In this document: positions 52,957-62,010 of the stretch, one piece after another
How positions within the stretch are numbered: the first letter of the stretch is position 1
Layout of the letters: every line of letters starts with the position of its first letter
Assembly (NCBI RefSeq): GCF_029222965.1
Contig: NZ_JARHUD010000002.1
Span: 248,001-312,000 of the forward strand
Direction of reading: 5' to 3'
DNA: 64,000 nucleotides
Source of the DNA: Aquibaculum arenosum
GTDB taxonomy: Bacteria > Pseudomonadota > Alphaproteobacteria > Kiloniellales > DSM-21159
Notes under the pieces: generated by a model
Database searches by the model: none
What the model was told of the DNA's origin: nothing
Seen by the model: only the letters and a program-made list of their open reading frames with translations
Program-made: the position numbers and the translations under genes

Positions 52957-53600
52957 TCCAACTCCAGGGCGTGACCAAATACTACCGCACCAACGATGGG
53001 CGGCATTATGTCTTCCGGGATCTGACCGAGGACATCCCTACTGATCGGAACGTGGGAATCCTGGGCCGTAACGGGGCAGGCAAATCAACGCTCCTGCGAA
53101 TTCTGGCCAAGGCCGAAGCACCGAACCGAGGCATGGTCCGTTCCAACGTTCGCCTCTCCTGGCCCATGGGTTTCAGTGGTGGATTCCAAGGCTCGATGAG
53201 CGGAGCTGACAACATTCGCTTCATCGCCCGAATTTACGGCGTCAACTGGCGAGACGCGGTGGATTTCGTACAGGACTTCGCCGAGCTCGGCGAATACATG
53301 CACATGCCTATCAAAACCTACTCCTCGGGCATGCGCGCCCGCCTAGCCGTGGGTATGTCCTTTTTTGTCAAATTCGACTGCTATCTCATCGACGAGATCC
53401 CGGGCGTCGGCGATTCCCGTTTCCGCCGTCGTTTTACCCAATCCTTTGGTGAATTGAAGAAACGTTCCACGATGATCCTGATCTCGCACAGCGAGGCAAC
53501 CATCAGAAAGATCTGCGACGTGGTCTTTCTTCTCAATGACGGTAGGCTTGAGCGCTATGACGATGTCGACGAAGCGCTGCGGCTTTACCGCCAGATGTAG
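52953..53600 (+). CDS. kpsT: Capsular polysaccharide ABC exporter, ATPase (KpsT type)
   Basis: 215 residues from GTG 52953. Walker A ILGRNGAGKSTLLRILAKAE, Q-loop region SWPMGFSGGFQGSMSGADN, signature YSSGMRARLAVGMSFF (short KpsT-type LSGGQ variant), Walker B YLIDEIPGVGD and H-loop LISHSEATIRK. The GFSGGFQ segment and small size are diagnostic for polysaccharide exporters (KpsT, CtrD, BexA). In Walker B the last acidic residue is followed by IPGVGD in place of PLAVGD. Confidence 0.92.
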   Translation: MIQLQGVTKYYRTNDGRHYVFRDLTEDIPTDRNVGILGRNGAGKSTLLRILAKAEAPNRGMVRSNVRLSWPMGFSGGFQGSMSGADNIRFIARIYGVNWRDAVDFVQDFAELGEYMHMPIKTYSSGMRARLAVGMSFFVKFDCYLIDEIPGVGDSRFRRRFTQSFGELKKRSTMILISHSEATIRKICDVVFLLNDGRLERYDDVDEALRLYRQM

Positions 53601-53609
53601 GCGACTTAC

Positions 53610-55211
53610 ATGGCCCACTTAGACGATCTTTCCAAATACCGCCGCCCTGATGACGCAGCCGACAGCGCCACGCGTCAGAAGGCTGGAACTGACTCGCCCG
53701 CGAATGGCGATAAGGCGAAAACGGAACTCGAATCAGCGCAGAAGGCTGGTTCAGCGGCATCTGAGGATGACGCTGCGCGGCGCGAAGCTCAGGTTGCCAA
53801 GCGCAAAGCGCGTCAGAAGGCCAAACTGAAGGCAGTACCTCCTCCCGAGCGTCCGCCAGGAGAGGAAGCCGACGACGATCTCTTTGATGACGATATGTTG
53901 TCAGAAAAGAGCAGTGCTCCAGCCGCTGCGCCCGCGAGGAAGAAAGCTGCCAAAGCCTCTGCGGCGCGGGCTAAGTCCGGCGCAGCGGCTCGTGCTCCCA
54001 GGCGCGAGGAGCAAGAAGAGGATAACGACGGCGCGACAACAAAACCTGCGACTCAACCGGAGATTCGTGAAGGCGATTCGAGTCTTCACAAGGGCAAGAC
54101 TCGCCCGGGTTTCTTCGCACGTTTGAAGCGCTGGTTGCCGGCACTGCTGATTGTGGGCCTGCCGACCTTGGGCGGCGTGCTCTACTACGGCTTTATCGCC
54201 TCGGATCTCTACTACACGGAAACGCGCATCTCCGTGCGCTCGCAGAGCGCGACCGGCGCGCCCTCGCTCATGAGTTCGGCCATTGGCGGCATTCAGCTGG
54301 GCAGCGCCTCCATCGAGGCCGACAGCATTGCGGAGTTTGCGACCTCGCATGACGCTGTTCAGCAGTTGACGACGCAGGTAGACCTCCGGACGATATTCTC
54401 CCGCGAGGAAGGCGATTTTCTTTCTCGTCTGTCCGCCAGTGCCCCGCTGGAAGATCTGGTCGAGCACTTCCAAGATCGAGTCGAAGTCACCTATGACCAA
54501 ACCTCCGGCATCATCACCATTGGCGCGAAGACCTATCGGCCGGATGATTCGCGCAATATTCTGGTGGCGCTGAACGACATCAGCGAACGGCTCGTCAACG
54601 AATTCAATCAACGAGCCGAAGCAGACTCCCTGCGCCTGGCACGCAGCGAGGTGGAACGAGCCGAGCAGCGCATGGCCGACGTGCGCAGCGAACTGCTGCA
54701 GTTCCGCCTGACGAATCAGGAGCTCGACCCGGAGCAGCGCTCAGGCAGCATCCTCGGCATCATTTCGGGCCTGGAGTCAGAATACGCACAGGTCGCCTCT
54801 CAGCTGGGTGAGATGAGCAGCTACATGGACGGCGACAGCATGCAGATGACGTCGTTACGCAACCGGCTCAACGCTATCGAAGAACAGATCCGCGTCGAGG
54901 AGCAGCGTCTGATTGGAGACGACGGGGAACGACGCTATGCCAATGTGCTGAACGACTACGAGATGCTGACCCTGGAGCGCGAACTGGCTCACCAGGATTA
55001 CACCTCGGCCATCGCCTCCCTGGAAAGCGCGCGCGTCGAGGCACAGCGCCAGCAAGTCTATCTCGTGCCAATTGTCGAGCCGCACCAGGCGGAAGCCGCC
55101 AAGTTCCCGCGCCGGGAAGAGAACATGGCTTTGATCTTCGTGGCTTCACTGTTGATCTTTCTCATCGGACGCCTGATCGTAACAGGCATCAATGACCACC
55201 TCATGAATTGA
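53610..55211 (+). CDS. kpsE: Capsule export inner-membrane protein (KpsE/PCP-3 type) with a long charged N-terminal extension
   Basis: 533 residues. Residues 1 to about 165 are low-complexity, rich in Lys, Ala, Glu, Asp and Arg (KRKARQKAKLKAVPPPERPP). The first membrane segment is at about 172-195 (LLIVGLPTLGGVLYYGFIAS). The periplasmic part has YYTETRISVRSQSATGAPSL, VTYDQTSGIITIGAKTYRPD and a long coiled coil (about 330-470). A second membrane segment lies at about 508-527 near the C-terminus. KpsE proteins are usually near 380 residues, so the extension is unusual. It bridges KpsM/T and the OPX protein. Confidence 0.87.
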   Translation: MAHLDDLSKYRRPDDAADSATRQKAGTDSPANGDKAKTELESAQKAGSAASEDDAARREAQVAKRKARQKAKLKAVPPPERPPGEEADDDLFDDDMLSEKSSAPAAAPARKKAAKASAARAKSGAAARAPRREEQEEDNDGATTKPATQPEIREGDSSLHKGKTRPGFFARLKRWLPALLIVGLPTLGGVLYYGFIASDLYYTETRISVRSQSATGAPSLMSSAIGGIQLGSASIEADSIAEFATSHDAVQQLTTQVDLRTIFSREEGDFLSRLSASAPLEDLVEHFQDRVEVTYDQTSGIITIGAKTYRPDDSRNILVALNDISERLVNEFNQRAEADSLRLARSEVERAEQRMADVRSELLQFRLTNQELDPEQRSGSILGIISGLESEYAQVASQLGEMSSYMDGDSMQMTSLRNRLNAIEEQIRVEEQRLIGDDGERRYANVLNDYEMLTLERELAHQDYTSAIASLESARVEAQRQQVYLVPIVEPHQAEAAKFPRREENMALIFVASLLIFLIGRLIVTGINDHLMN

Positions 55212-55338
55212 GGCTGGAGTAAGGGGTGGCGTGAGGAACATCTATTCGGGAGGCTCGTCGGGGCCGGCACTCGGGGGAAGGCCAAACAGCCCGTCTTGCA
55301 TCTTCCCACGCATCCATTTGGGCAGGGGACAGCCAATC

Positions 55339-57057
55339 GTGCGCTTACTATTGATACTATTCGGCTTCGCGCTGCTCCTGGGAACATCCGGGGATGCCCT
55401 GGCTCAGGCAGGGCAGGCAGTGACTTCGACGCAGGCAGACTCCGAGCAGCGGGCGGAGCCGCCGCTGCCTCGGGCTCGCCCCGACGACGGGTCGGTTCAA
55501 ACACAGCAACCCGGTCGCTGGCCCCAAGTGGTTGTGCCCGGCGCACCGGAAGATCCCTTCGCCGCGCAGCTCCCGCCCTTCGGCGCCAGTCTGTTCGAAG
55601 CGCCGGGAATGGCCGGCGGCCAAGGACCCAATCCCAACTACCAGGTGGATGTCGGCGACCAGATCCTGGTCAGCACCTGGGGACAGGTGGAACAGGAGAT
55701 CACGACCGCCGTCGACCCCCAGGGCAACATCTTCCTGCCCGGCATCGGCCCGGTACAGGTCCGCGGCGTTTCGAGCGGCGGGCTCTCGCAGCACGTCGAA
55801 CAGGAAGTGCGTTCGGTCTACCGTGAGAACGTGGGCGTTTACGCGACCCTTGCGAGCACCCGCGCCATCGGTGTCTTCGTCACCGGCTTTGTGGAACGCC
55901 AGGGCCGCTTCCCCGGAGCGCCCTCGGAATCGGTGATCGACTTTCTCGCCAAGGCCGGCGGTGTCGACCCGAACCGTGGCAGCTATCGCGACATCACCAT
56001 CCTGCGTAATGACCGCGTCATCGCTCGCGCGGATCTCTATGACTTTCTCCTGAGCGGCCAGTTGCCCCGCGTCAATTTCCAGGAAGGTGACACCATCCTC
56101 GTGGGCGAGCAGCGCAGTACCGTGATCGCGGAGGGTGACGTCCGGAACAACTACCGCTTTGAATTTCCGGTGGACGGACCGCTGACCGGTGCGGAACTGA
56201 TCCGGATGAGCAGACCGCTCCCCAAGGCGACTCATGCGCGGGTCATCGGCAGCCGCAATGGCATGCCCGAGTCAGACTACATCCCTCTCGATGTCTTCGA
56301 GCGCGAGCAACTGAGAGATCAGGATCGCGTCACTTTCGGCGCCGATCAGGCTGGCGAGACCATCATGGTGGAGGTGAGCGGCGCGCACATCGGCCCCTCA
56401 ACCTATGTCACCAGCCGCAATGCCTCGCTGCTCCAGCTTCTCGACTACATCAAGGTCGATCCCGAACTGGCAGCCGTGCACGCCGTCCATCTCCGCCGCG
56501 AGAGCGTCGCGCGGCAACAGGAGGCATCTCTACAAGCCGCGCTGGACCGGCTGGAGCGCTCGCTGGTCAGTTCCACCATCGATCTTCAGGGCGAGGCGAC
56601 AATTCGTCGTGCCGAAGCCGAGATGGTGATGGGCTACATCGAGCGCGCCCGACGGGTCGAACCAGACGGCACGGTGGTGGTGGTGAATTCACGCGGCCAG
56701 TTCGTCGACCTGCGCCTCGAAGACGGTGACGAGATCATCATCCCGCCGCAGCGCGGCGTGGTCATGGTCTCTGGCGAAGTCATGGCACCGCAGGCTCTGG
56801 CCTTCGAGGAAGGGCAGACCGCGCGCTTCTACATCGGGCGCTCGGGTGGCCTGACCGATCGCGGCGACAGCGGAAAGGTCATACTGCGCCGCCTCAACGG
56901 CCAGGTTGAAGTGGTCTCGCCCACAACAGTCGTCCGTGCGGGTGACGAGGTCATCGCGCCGCCGCGTGTCGACTTCAAGGGCTGGGTCTTTGCCCAGGAG
57001 CTGGCGCAAATGATCTACCAGCTCGCCGTGATCACCCGGACGGTAATGCTCTTCTGA
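55339..57057 (+). CDS. Outer-membrane polysaccharide export protein (OPX, Wza/KpsD family)
   Basis: 572 residues from GTG 55339 (AGGGGA upstream), which gives a clean signal peptide LLLILFGFALLLGTSGDALA. The longer start 55231 adds a basic, unconserved stretch. The Poly_export domain is near 95-180 (YQVDVGDQILVSTWGQVEQE, DPQGNIFLPGIGPVQVRGVS). SLBB-type domains follow, such as GVFVTGFVERQGRFPGAPSE and VMVSGEVMAPQALAFEEGQT. It lacks a lipobox and resembles KpsD more than Wza. It is the last gene of the export operon. Confidence 0.9.
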   Translation: MRLLLILFGFALLLGTSGDALAQAGQAVTSTQADSEQRAEPPLPRARPDDGSVQTQQPGRWPQVVVPGAPEDPFAAQLPPFGASLFEAPGMAGGQGPNPNYQVDVGDQILVSTWGQVEQEITTAVDPQGNIFLPGIGPVQVRGVSSGGLSQHVEQEVRSVYRENVGVYATLASTRAIGVFVTGFVERQGRFPGAPSESVIDFLAKAGGVDPNRGSYRDITILRNDRVIARADLYDFLLSGQLPRVNFQEGDTILVGEQRSTVIAEGDVRNNYRFEFPVDGPLTGAELIRMSRPLPKATHARVIGSRNGMPESDYIPLDVFEREQLRDQDRVTFGADQAGETIMVEVSGAHIGPSTYVTSRNASLLQLLDYIKVDPELAAVHAVHLRRESVARQQEASLQAALDRLERSLVSSTIDLQGEATIRRAEAEMVMGYIERARRVEPDGTVVVVNSRGQFVDLRLEDGDEIIIPPQRGVVMVSGEVMAPQALAFEEGQTARFYIGRSGGLTDRGDSGKVILRRLNGQVEVVSPTTVVRAGDEVIAPPRVDFKGWVFAQELAQMIYQLAVITRTVMLF

Positions 57058-57074
57058 TCGCTGGAACCGGAAGC

Positions 57075-57111
57075 CCGCGACGGCGTCCCGACTTTCAAGA
57101 CGCCGTCGCGG
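57075..57111. terminator. GC-rich hairpin between the OPX gene and the broken deacylase gene
   Basis: CCGCGACGGCGTC (57075-57087) pairs perfectly with GACGCCGTCGCGG (57099-57111), 13 bp with an 11-base loop. It lies between two convergent stop codons (the second, at 57095-57097, is in the loop). Without a T-run it is at most a weak or bidirectional terminator. Confidence 0.5.
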
Positions 57112-58789
57112 CCTTGGGTCGCATCAGTTGACCCGGGGCACTGTCTGAAGTCAGCCGGCCCTCTCCATCGACGATACGCTGTCCGTTCACCCAGACACCG
57201 TGCAGGCCGATCGCCTCGGTGGTCAGGCGGGCACCGCCGCCAGGCAAATCGTGAACCCGGCGCTTGGGGCCGCGGTCAACGGTTTCTGGATCGAAAAGCA
57301 GCAGGTCGGCGGCGTAGCCCGGCGCCAGGCGGCCCCGGTTGGGCAGACGGAAAATCTCGGCGGGTTTCGCCGTCAACTCCCGCACCGCCTCCTCGAGGCT
57401 CAGGACACCGCGCCGGCGGGCCCAGTGCCCCATCAGGTGCAGGCCGAAGCCAGCGTCACAGAAGAAGGTGAGGTGCGCCCCGGCATCCGACAGCGCCACC
57501 GAGGCATTGGGATGGCGTATCATCCGGCCCACGGCCTCCTCATCGGCGTTCAGCAGTATCGCGGTGAAGAGGCTTTCCAGGTTCTCCGACAAGCCAAAGT
57601 CCAGGAGCCAGTCCAACGGATGCTGGTCGGCTTCTGCCGCAAGCTCCGCGATGCTGCGATGCTCCAGGTGCCGATTCTCCACCCTGGCCGCCTCGGTGAG
57701 CGCCAGCTTATCCCACTCGCCGTTAAACAACCGCACGCCGGCCGGTTGCTCCAGTTCCTCCTTCACCGACTGCCGAAACGCCGGTTCGGCCAGTAGTCTG
57801 CGCAGCTCTTCACCCGTGGCAGCCATTGCCGGTTGCCAGGCCGCAAGGCTTTCCAGCGGATAGGCGGACGCCAGGGAAAAATCCATCGTCAGGGGACAGC
57901 AACTCACCTGGCCCCAGAGTTCGCGACCGCGTGAGCGCGCCTCGGCAATCTGGGCCAGCTCCTTGAATGTACCCTGCGGGTTGGTGGGATTGTGCAGCAA
58001 GGCCGCTATCATCACCGGACAACCTGTCTCGGCTGCCAGGGCTTCGAGCCAGGGCACGTCCGTGTGATTGCCCTTGGTCAGCATGAAAAGGCCGCGCCCC
58101 GAGTCGGACATCTCCTGCACCAACGCATAGAGTTCGCGGTCGTCTGCAAGCCGCGAGGGCATGGGAACGCCGCCCCAGCCATTGTGCTGCGGCGCCGTCG
58201 AGGTTGCGAAGCCGATGGCACCGGCCGCCATCGCTGCGCCGACGTGGCGGCGCATCTCCGCCACCTCTTCATCGGTGGCAGTGCGCTCCACCGCCGCTTG
58301 ACCCATGACGTAGCTGCGCAAGGCGCTGTGGCCGAGGAAGGCCGCCACATTGGCCTGGGTCCCGCGCCGTTCCAAGGATGCAAGGTACTCGGGAAAGGTC
58401 TCGAAATCCCAGGCGATGCCCTGGCGCAGCACGTCCAGGGACATGCCCTCCACCTAGGTGAGGTTGCGCATCACCAGTTCGCGGTCCTCTTCCCTGCAGG
58501 GGGCAATCGTGAACCCGCAGTTGCCGATTACAACGCTCGTCACCCCGTGGGCCGGCGAGGGAGACAAGCCGGGGTCCCAGGTCGCCTGCGCATCATAGTG
58601 CGTGTGGGTGTCGATGATCCCCGGCATGAGGGCGAGGCCTTCGGCATCAATCACCTCCGCGCCCTTCGGAACGGCAATGTCCGGTTCCACAGCGTCAATG
58701 CGACCGGCCCTCACGGACAGATCGCAGTTTTCTCTTCGTGATTCTCCCGACCCGTCGAAGAGCGTTGCGCCCTTGATGATGAAGTCCAT
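57095..58789 (-). pseudogene. N-acyl-D-amino-acid deacylase (D-aminoacylase family), interrupted by an in-frame amber codon
   Basis: 565 codons from ATG 58789 (GGGAGG upstream). Codon 112 is TAG (58456-58454), right after VMRNLT; the frame then continues without shift as VEGMSLDVLRQGIAW to the end, with no loss of family similarity. Motifs: GIIDTHTHYDAQATWDPGLS (HxH metal site), VVIGNCGFTIAPC, LGHSALRSYVMGQ, FATSTAPQHNGWGGVPMPSR and LSDAGAHLTFFCDAGFG (catalytic Asp). It is thus a full amidohydrolase with a single nonsense change in a non-catalytic position. It could be a recent mutation or a sequencing error. Confidence 0.82.
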
Positions 58790-59101
58790 TGGCCCCTGCC
58801 TCCCACCGCTTTCGCTGTTTGTCAGCGCTAAACCTAGCACGACAGCGCAAAAGATTCCTTGCACGTGAGACCAAAAGCAGGCATATCTTGTGCACTGCAC
58901 AATGCAGTGTTCGGCGCAGCGGCCGCGTGAACGGGATCTCTAAGATCATCGTCTCGCCGCGCGCCCGTCCTTTCACAGCGATCGCCCAGTCACGCGGGGC
59001 ATCTCCACACCATCCCCGCGTTCAGCGCACCAGGGTTGCCGCCTTTCGGCGCGCCCGGTTCGTGCCACGCGATTGTTGCTACACGAAAGCGAGTTTCCAT
59101 T
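58790..59101. other. Intergenic region with overlapping palindromes
   Basis: 312 bases between the divergent deacylase and helicase genes. The main structure is the palindrome pair at 58888-58909. No gene, RNA or terminator is evident in the rest. Confidence 0.5.
58888..58909. promoter_or_regulatory. Two overlapping perfect palindromes
   Basis: TTGTGCA-C-TGCACAA (58888-58902) overlaps CACTGCA-CAA-TGCAGTG (58893-58909), both perfect. They lie about 100 bases before the deacylase start. Such alternating dyads are typical of GntR- or LacI-like operator sites, but no regulator gene is adjacent. Confidence 0.5.
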
Positions 59102-60475
59102 TTGACACAGTTTACTGACCTCGGCCTGGCCGAGCCGCTCCTGCGCGCTCTGACCGACGAGGGTTACACCACGCCCACTCCGATTCAGGCGCAGGCCATT
59201 CCCGGCGTTGCCGCCGGTCGCGACTTGCTGGGCGTTGCACAGACGGGCACCGGCAAGACAGCGGCTTTCGCCCTGCCCCTGCTGCACCGCCTGCATGAGA
59301 TGGGCGGCCGGCCGAAGCGCAAGAGCTGCCGGGTTCTGGTTCTCAGCCCCACCCGGGAGTTGGCGAGCCAGATTCGCGACTCCTTCCGCGCCTACGGGCG
59401 TCACCTTTCCCTGACCAGCGCTGTCGTCTTCGGGGGCGTGCCGATCAATCGGCAGATCCGCACCCTGCAGAACGGCGTCGACGTCCTGGTGGCCACACCC
59501 GGTCGCCTGCTGGACCTCACTGGTCAGCGCGCCCTGGACCTGACCGGCGTCGAGATGTTCGTCCTCGACGAGGCGGACCAGATGCTGGACATGGGCTTCA
59601 TCCAGCCGATCCGACAGGTGGTGGCACAGCTGCCCAAGCGTCGTCAGAACCTTTTCTTCTCCGCCACCATGCCGGGCGACATTGCCAAGCTGGCCGGGGA
59701 ACTGCTCACCGATCCCCTGCGCGTCGCGGTCACACCGGTGGCTTCGACTGCCGAGCGGGTGTCCCAGCGAGTGATCTTGGTGGACGGGGTCGACAAGCGC
59801 GGCCTGCTCACCGAGGTGCTCAATGATGTCGGTTTTGACCGGGCGCTGATCTTCTCCCGCACCAAGCATGGCGCGGACAAGATCGCCCGCAACCTGACCA
59901 GCGATGGCCTGCCGGCCGAAGCCATTCATGGCAACAAGTCCCAGGGCCAGCGTGAACGCACGCTTGGTGCTTTCCGGCAAGGTCGGGTGCGCGTGCTCGT
60001 CGCCACGGATATTGCCGCACGCGGCATCGACGTGGACGGCATCACCCATGTGGTGAACTATGATCTGCCGAATGTGCCGGAAAGCTACGTCCATCGTATC
60101 GGCCGCACGGCGCGCGCCGGTGCCGACGGCGAAGCCATCTCTTTCTGCAATGCGGAGGAGCGGGCCTACCTGAAGGACATCGAGAAGCTGATCCGTCAGC
60201 AGATCCCGTCCGAAGACCGCCGTCGCGGCAACGAACCCGAGTTCATGCCCCGGCCCAAGCAGGGCCGTGGGAACGGCAAGTCCCAGCGTTCACCGCGTCC
60301 TGCCAACAACGACTCTGGCTGGAACAAGGGGTCGCGCGCCGGCAAACCGCGCTCTCGCCCGGCACAGGCCAACTCGCGCGGCAACGGCCGCGGCGCTGGT
60401 AAGCCCGCTGATGACGGCGGCCGGCCCGACATGGGTGGCGTCGGCTTCATGCGTGAGCGCCGCCGCGCCGGCTGA
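59102..60475 (+). CDS. DEAD-box RNA helicase (RhlE type)
   Basis: ATP-dependent RNA helicase, 457 residues. Motifs in order: Q motif [31 protein letters not shown], Ia [48 protein letters not shown] and [15 protein letters not shown]. The C-terminal tail (about 385-457) is Arg/Gly/Asn-rich and low-complexity, as in RhlE. Start is probably TTG 59102, giving [17 protein letters not shown]; upstream codons show no conservation. It is transcribed alone and is convergent with the efflux genes. Confidence 0.92.
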   Translation: MTQFTDLGLAEPLLRALTDEGYTTPTPIQAQAIPGVAAGRDLLGVAQTGTGKTAAFALPLLHRLHEMGGRPKRKSCRVLVLSPTRELASQIRDSFRAYGRHLSLTSAVVFGGVPINRQIRTLQNGVDVLVATPGRLLDLTGQRALDLTGVEMFVLDEADQMLDMGFIQPIRQVVAQLPKRRQNLFFSATMPGDIAKLAGELLTDPLRVAVTPVASTAERVSQRVILVDGVDKRGLLTEVLNDVGFDRALIFSRTKHGADKIARNLTSDGLPAEAIHGNKSQGQRERTLGAFRQGRVRVLVATDIAARGIDVDGITHVVNYDLPNVPESYVHRIGRTARAGADGEAISFCNAEERAYLKDIEKLIRQQIPSEDRRRGNEPEFMPRPKQGRGNGKSQRSPRPANNDSGWNKGSRAGKPRSRPAQANSRGNGRGAGKPADDGGRPDMGGVGFMRERRRAG

Positions 60476-60494
60476 CCACTGCTGCTAACTCCTG

Positions 60495-60525
60495 CGACCG
60501 TGCCTCCTGCTTGGGGGCACGGTCG
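60495..60525. terminator. 10-bp hairpin between convergent genes
   Basis: CGACCGTGCC (60495-60504) and GGCACGGTCG (60516-60525) form a perfect stem with an 11-base loop, 20 bases after the helicase stop. No T-run is present. It could act in both directions with the convergent outer-membrane factor gene. Confidence 0.45.
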
Positions 60526-60558
60526 TGGCAGGCAGCAACAGGCGGGACAAGTGGCGGA

Positions 60559-62010
60559 TTACTCTGTCTGAGCCAGGCGCAAGCCTGGCGCTTCAGGGTC
60601 GTAACCCCCGCCCAGCGCTCGATAGAGACCGATGGCAGCTTCCAGTCGCGCCTGACGTGCTAGAATCGCCTGGGTCTCGGCGTCGATCAGGCTACGTTGG
60701 GCTTCCAGAAGATTAAGGAAATCTACGGCACCGGTGCGAAATTGCGCTTCGGCGATTGCCAGCGCTTGGCGCGCCGCATCCAGCGCTTCCAACCGGGCGC
60801 TTTCAATCCGGGCCTGCGCTTGCGCATCTGACAGCGCCGTCTCGACTTCCTGCAGCGCGCTCAGCACAGATCCGCGATAACCTTCCAACAGGGCGACCTG
60901 TTGCGCCTCGCTGCTCTCAATGCCGGCACGTCTTGCGCCACCATCAAAGACACTTTGAGCCAGGCTGGCGCTCACGGTTAGCACCAGTCCGGCCGGATCC
61001 AGCAGGGAGCGCAGCGCATCGCTGGCGGAACTGCCTCCGGCGGTGAGTGACAGGCTCGGGAAGAGCGCGGCCCTGGCCACGGCCACATCGGCCGCAGCGC
61101 CAGCCAGTTCCGCTTCGGCCGCCCGCAGATCCGGACGCCGGCGCAAAAGCTCAGCCGGCAAGCCCGGGGATGGCAATGGCACGGCCAGATCCAGCATGGC
61201 CTCCCCATTGCCAAACTCAGCGCCAGGCGCTTCGCCCAGAAGGACAGCCAGGGCCGCTCGGCGGGCTCTGACCTGCCGTTCGAGGTCGGTTGCCCTCGCT
61301 TCAAGACCGGCAATCACGCTGCGCTGCTGGGCCGATTCCAGGCCAGAGCTGGCCCCAGCCCGTTCGCGCACTGCAGTCAGGGCTTCCACCTCGCGTGCCA
61401 GATCCAGGCTACGCCGAGTGGCTTCGATCTGCCGCTCGAGCCCTAGCAGGGCGATATAGCCAAGCGCCACTTCCGACACCAAAGAGAGCGCCACGGCCTC
61501 CTGATCGTAGCGGCTCGCCAAGGCCCGCGCCTGCGCCGCCTCCACTGAGGCACTTTCTGCGCCCCAAAGATCCAGCTCATAACTGGCCCGCAGGCCGAGA
61601 CTGTAGCTCGACCCGCCGCGGTCCTGCGGTGGGTCCACGAAGGGCCGGCTGTTGCGACTGGCGCTGCCATCGGCGTTGACCTGAGGTAGCAGGCCGGCGC
61701 GGTTGCGCCGCAGTTCGGCATCGGCCCGGGCGATGCGTGCAGCCGCAGCAGAGAGATCAGGATTGTTATCGATCGCGCGGGTGACGAGATCGTCGAGAAC
61801 GGGGCTGTCGAAACGCTGCCACCAATCCGGCTCCGGAAAAGCCACGTCCGCCGGTGCCAGTTCCGCCAACTGATAGCTCTCGGGTAACGCTATCTCTTGG
61901 CTTTCGGGCGGCGGCCGTGTCGCGCAAGCGCCGAGTATCAACGCGGCTGTGGTCAGCCCAAGAACAGCTCGCCCGCGCCCGAAGCTTCGCCGGTTACTAC
62001 TTTGCATCAT
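60559..62010 (-). CDS. Efflux outer-membrane lipoprotein, NodT/OprM family
   Basis: Outer-membrane channel of a tripartite exporter. 483 residues from ATG 62010. Lipobox LILGACAT (Cys near residue 30). Two OEP repeats: DVAFPEPDWWQRFDSPVLDD starts the first, SLALYELDLWGAESASVEAA-like motif (ASYELDLWGAESASVEAAQA) follows, and FDGGARRAGIESSEAQQVAL is in the second. It overlaps the macB stop by one base, so the MacA-MacB-OMF order forms one operon. The substrate is unknown. Confidence 0.88.
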   Translation of the reverse strand: MMQSSNRRSFGRGRAVLGLTTAALILGACATRPPPESQEIALPESYQLAELAPADVAFPEPDWWQRFDSPVLDDLVTRAIDNNPDLSAAAARIARADAELRRNRAGLLPQVNADGSASRNSRPFVDPPQDRGGSSYSLGLRASYELDLWGAESASVEAAQARALASRYDQEAVALSLVSEVALGYIALLGLERQIEATRRSLDLAREVEALTAVRERAGASSGLESAQQRSVIAGLEARATDLERQVRARRAALAVLLGEAPGAEFGNGEAMLDLAVPLPSPGLPAELLRRRPDLRAAEAELAGAAADVAVARAALFPSLSLTAGGSSASDALRSLLDPAGLVLTVSASLAQSVFDGGARRAGIESSEAQQVALLEGYRGSVLSALQEVETALSDAQAQARIESARLEALDAARQALAIAEAQFRTGAVDFLNLLEAQRSLIDAETQAILARQARLEAAIGLYRALGGGYDPEAPGLRLAQTE

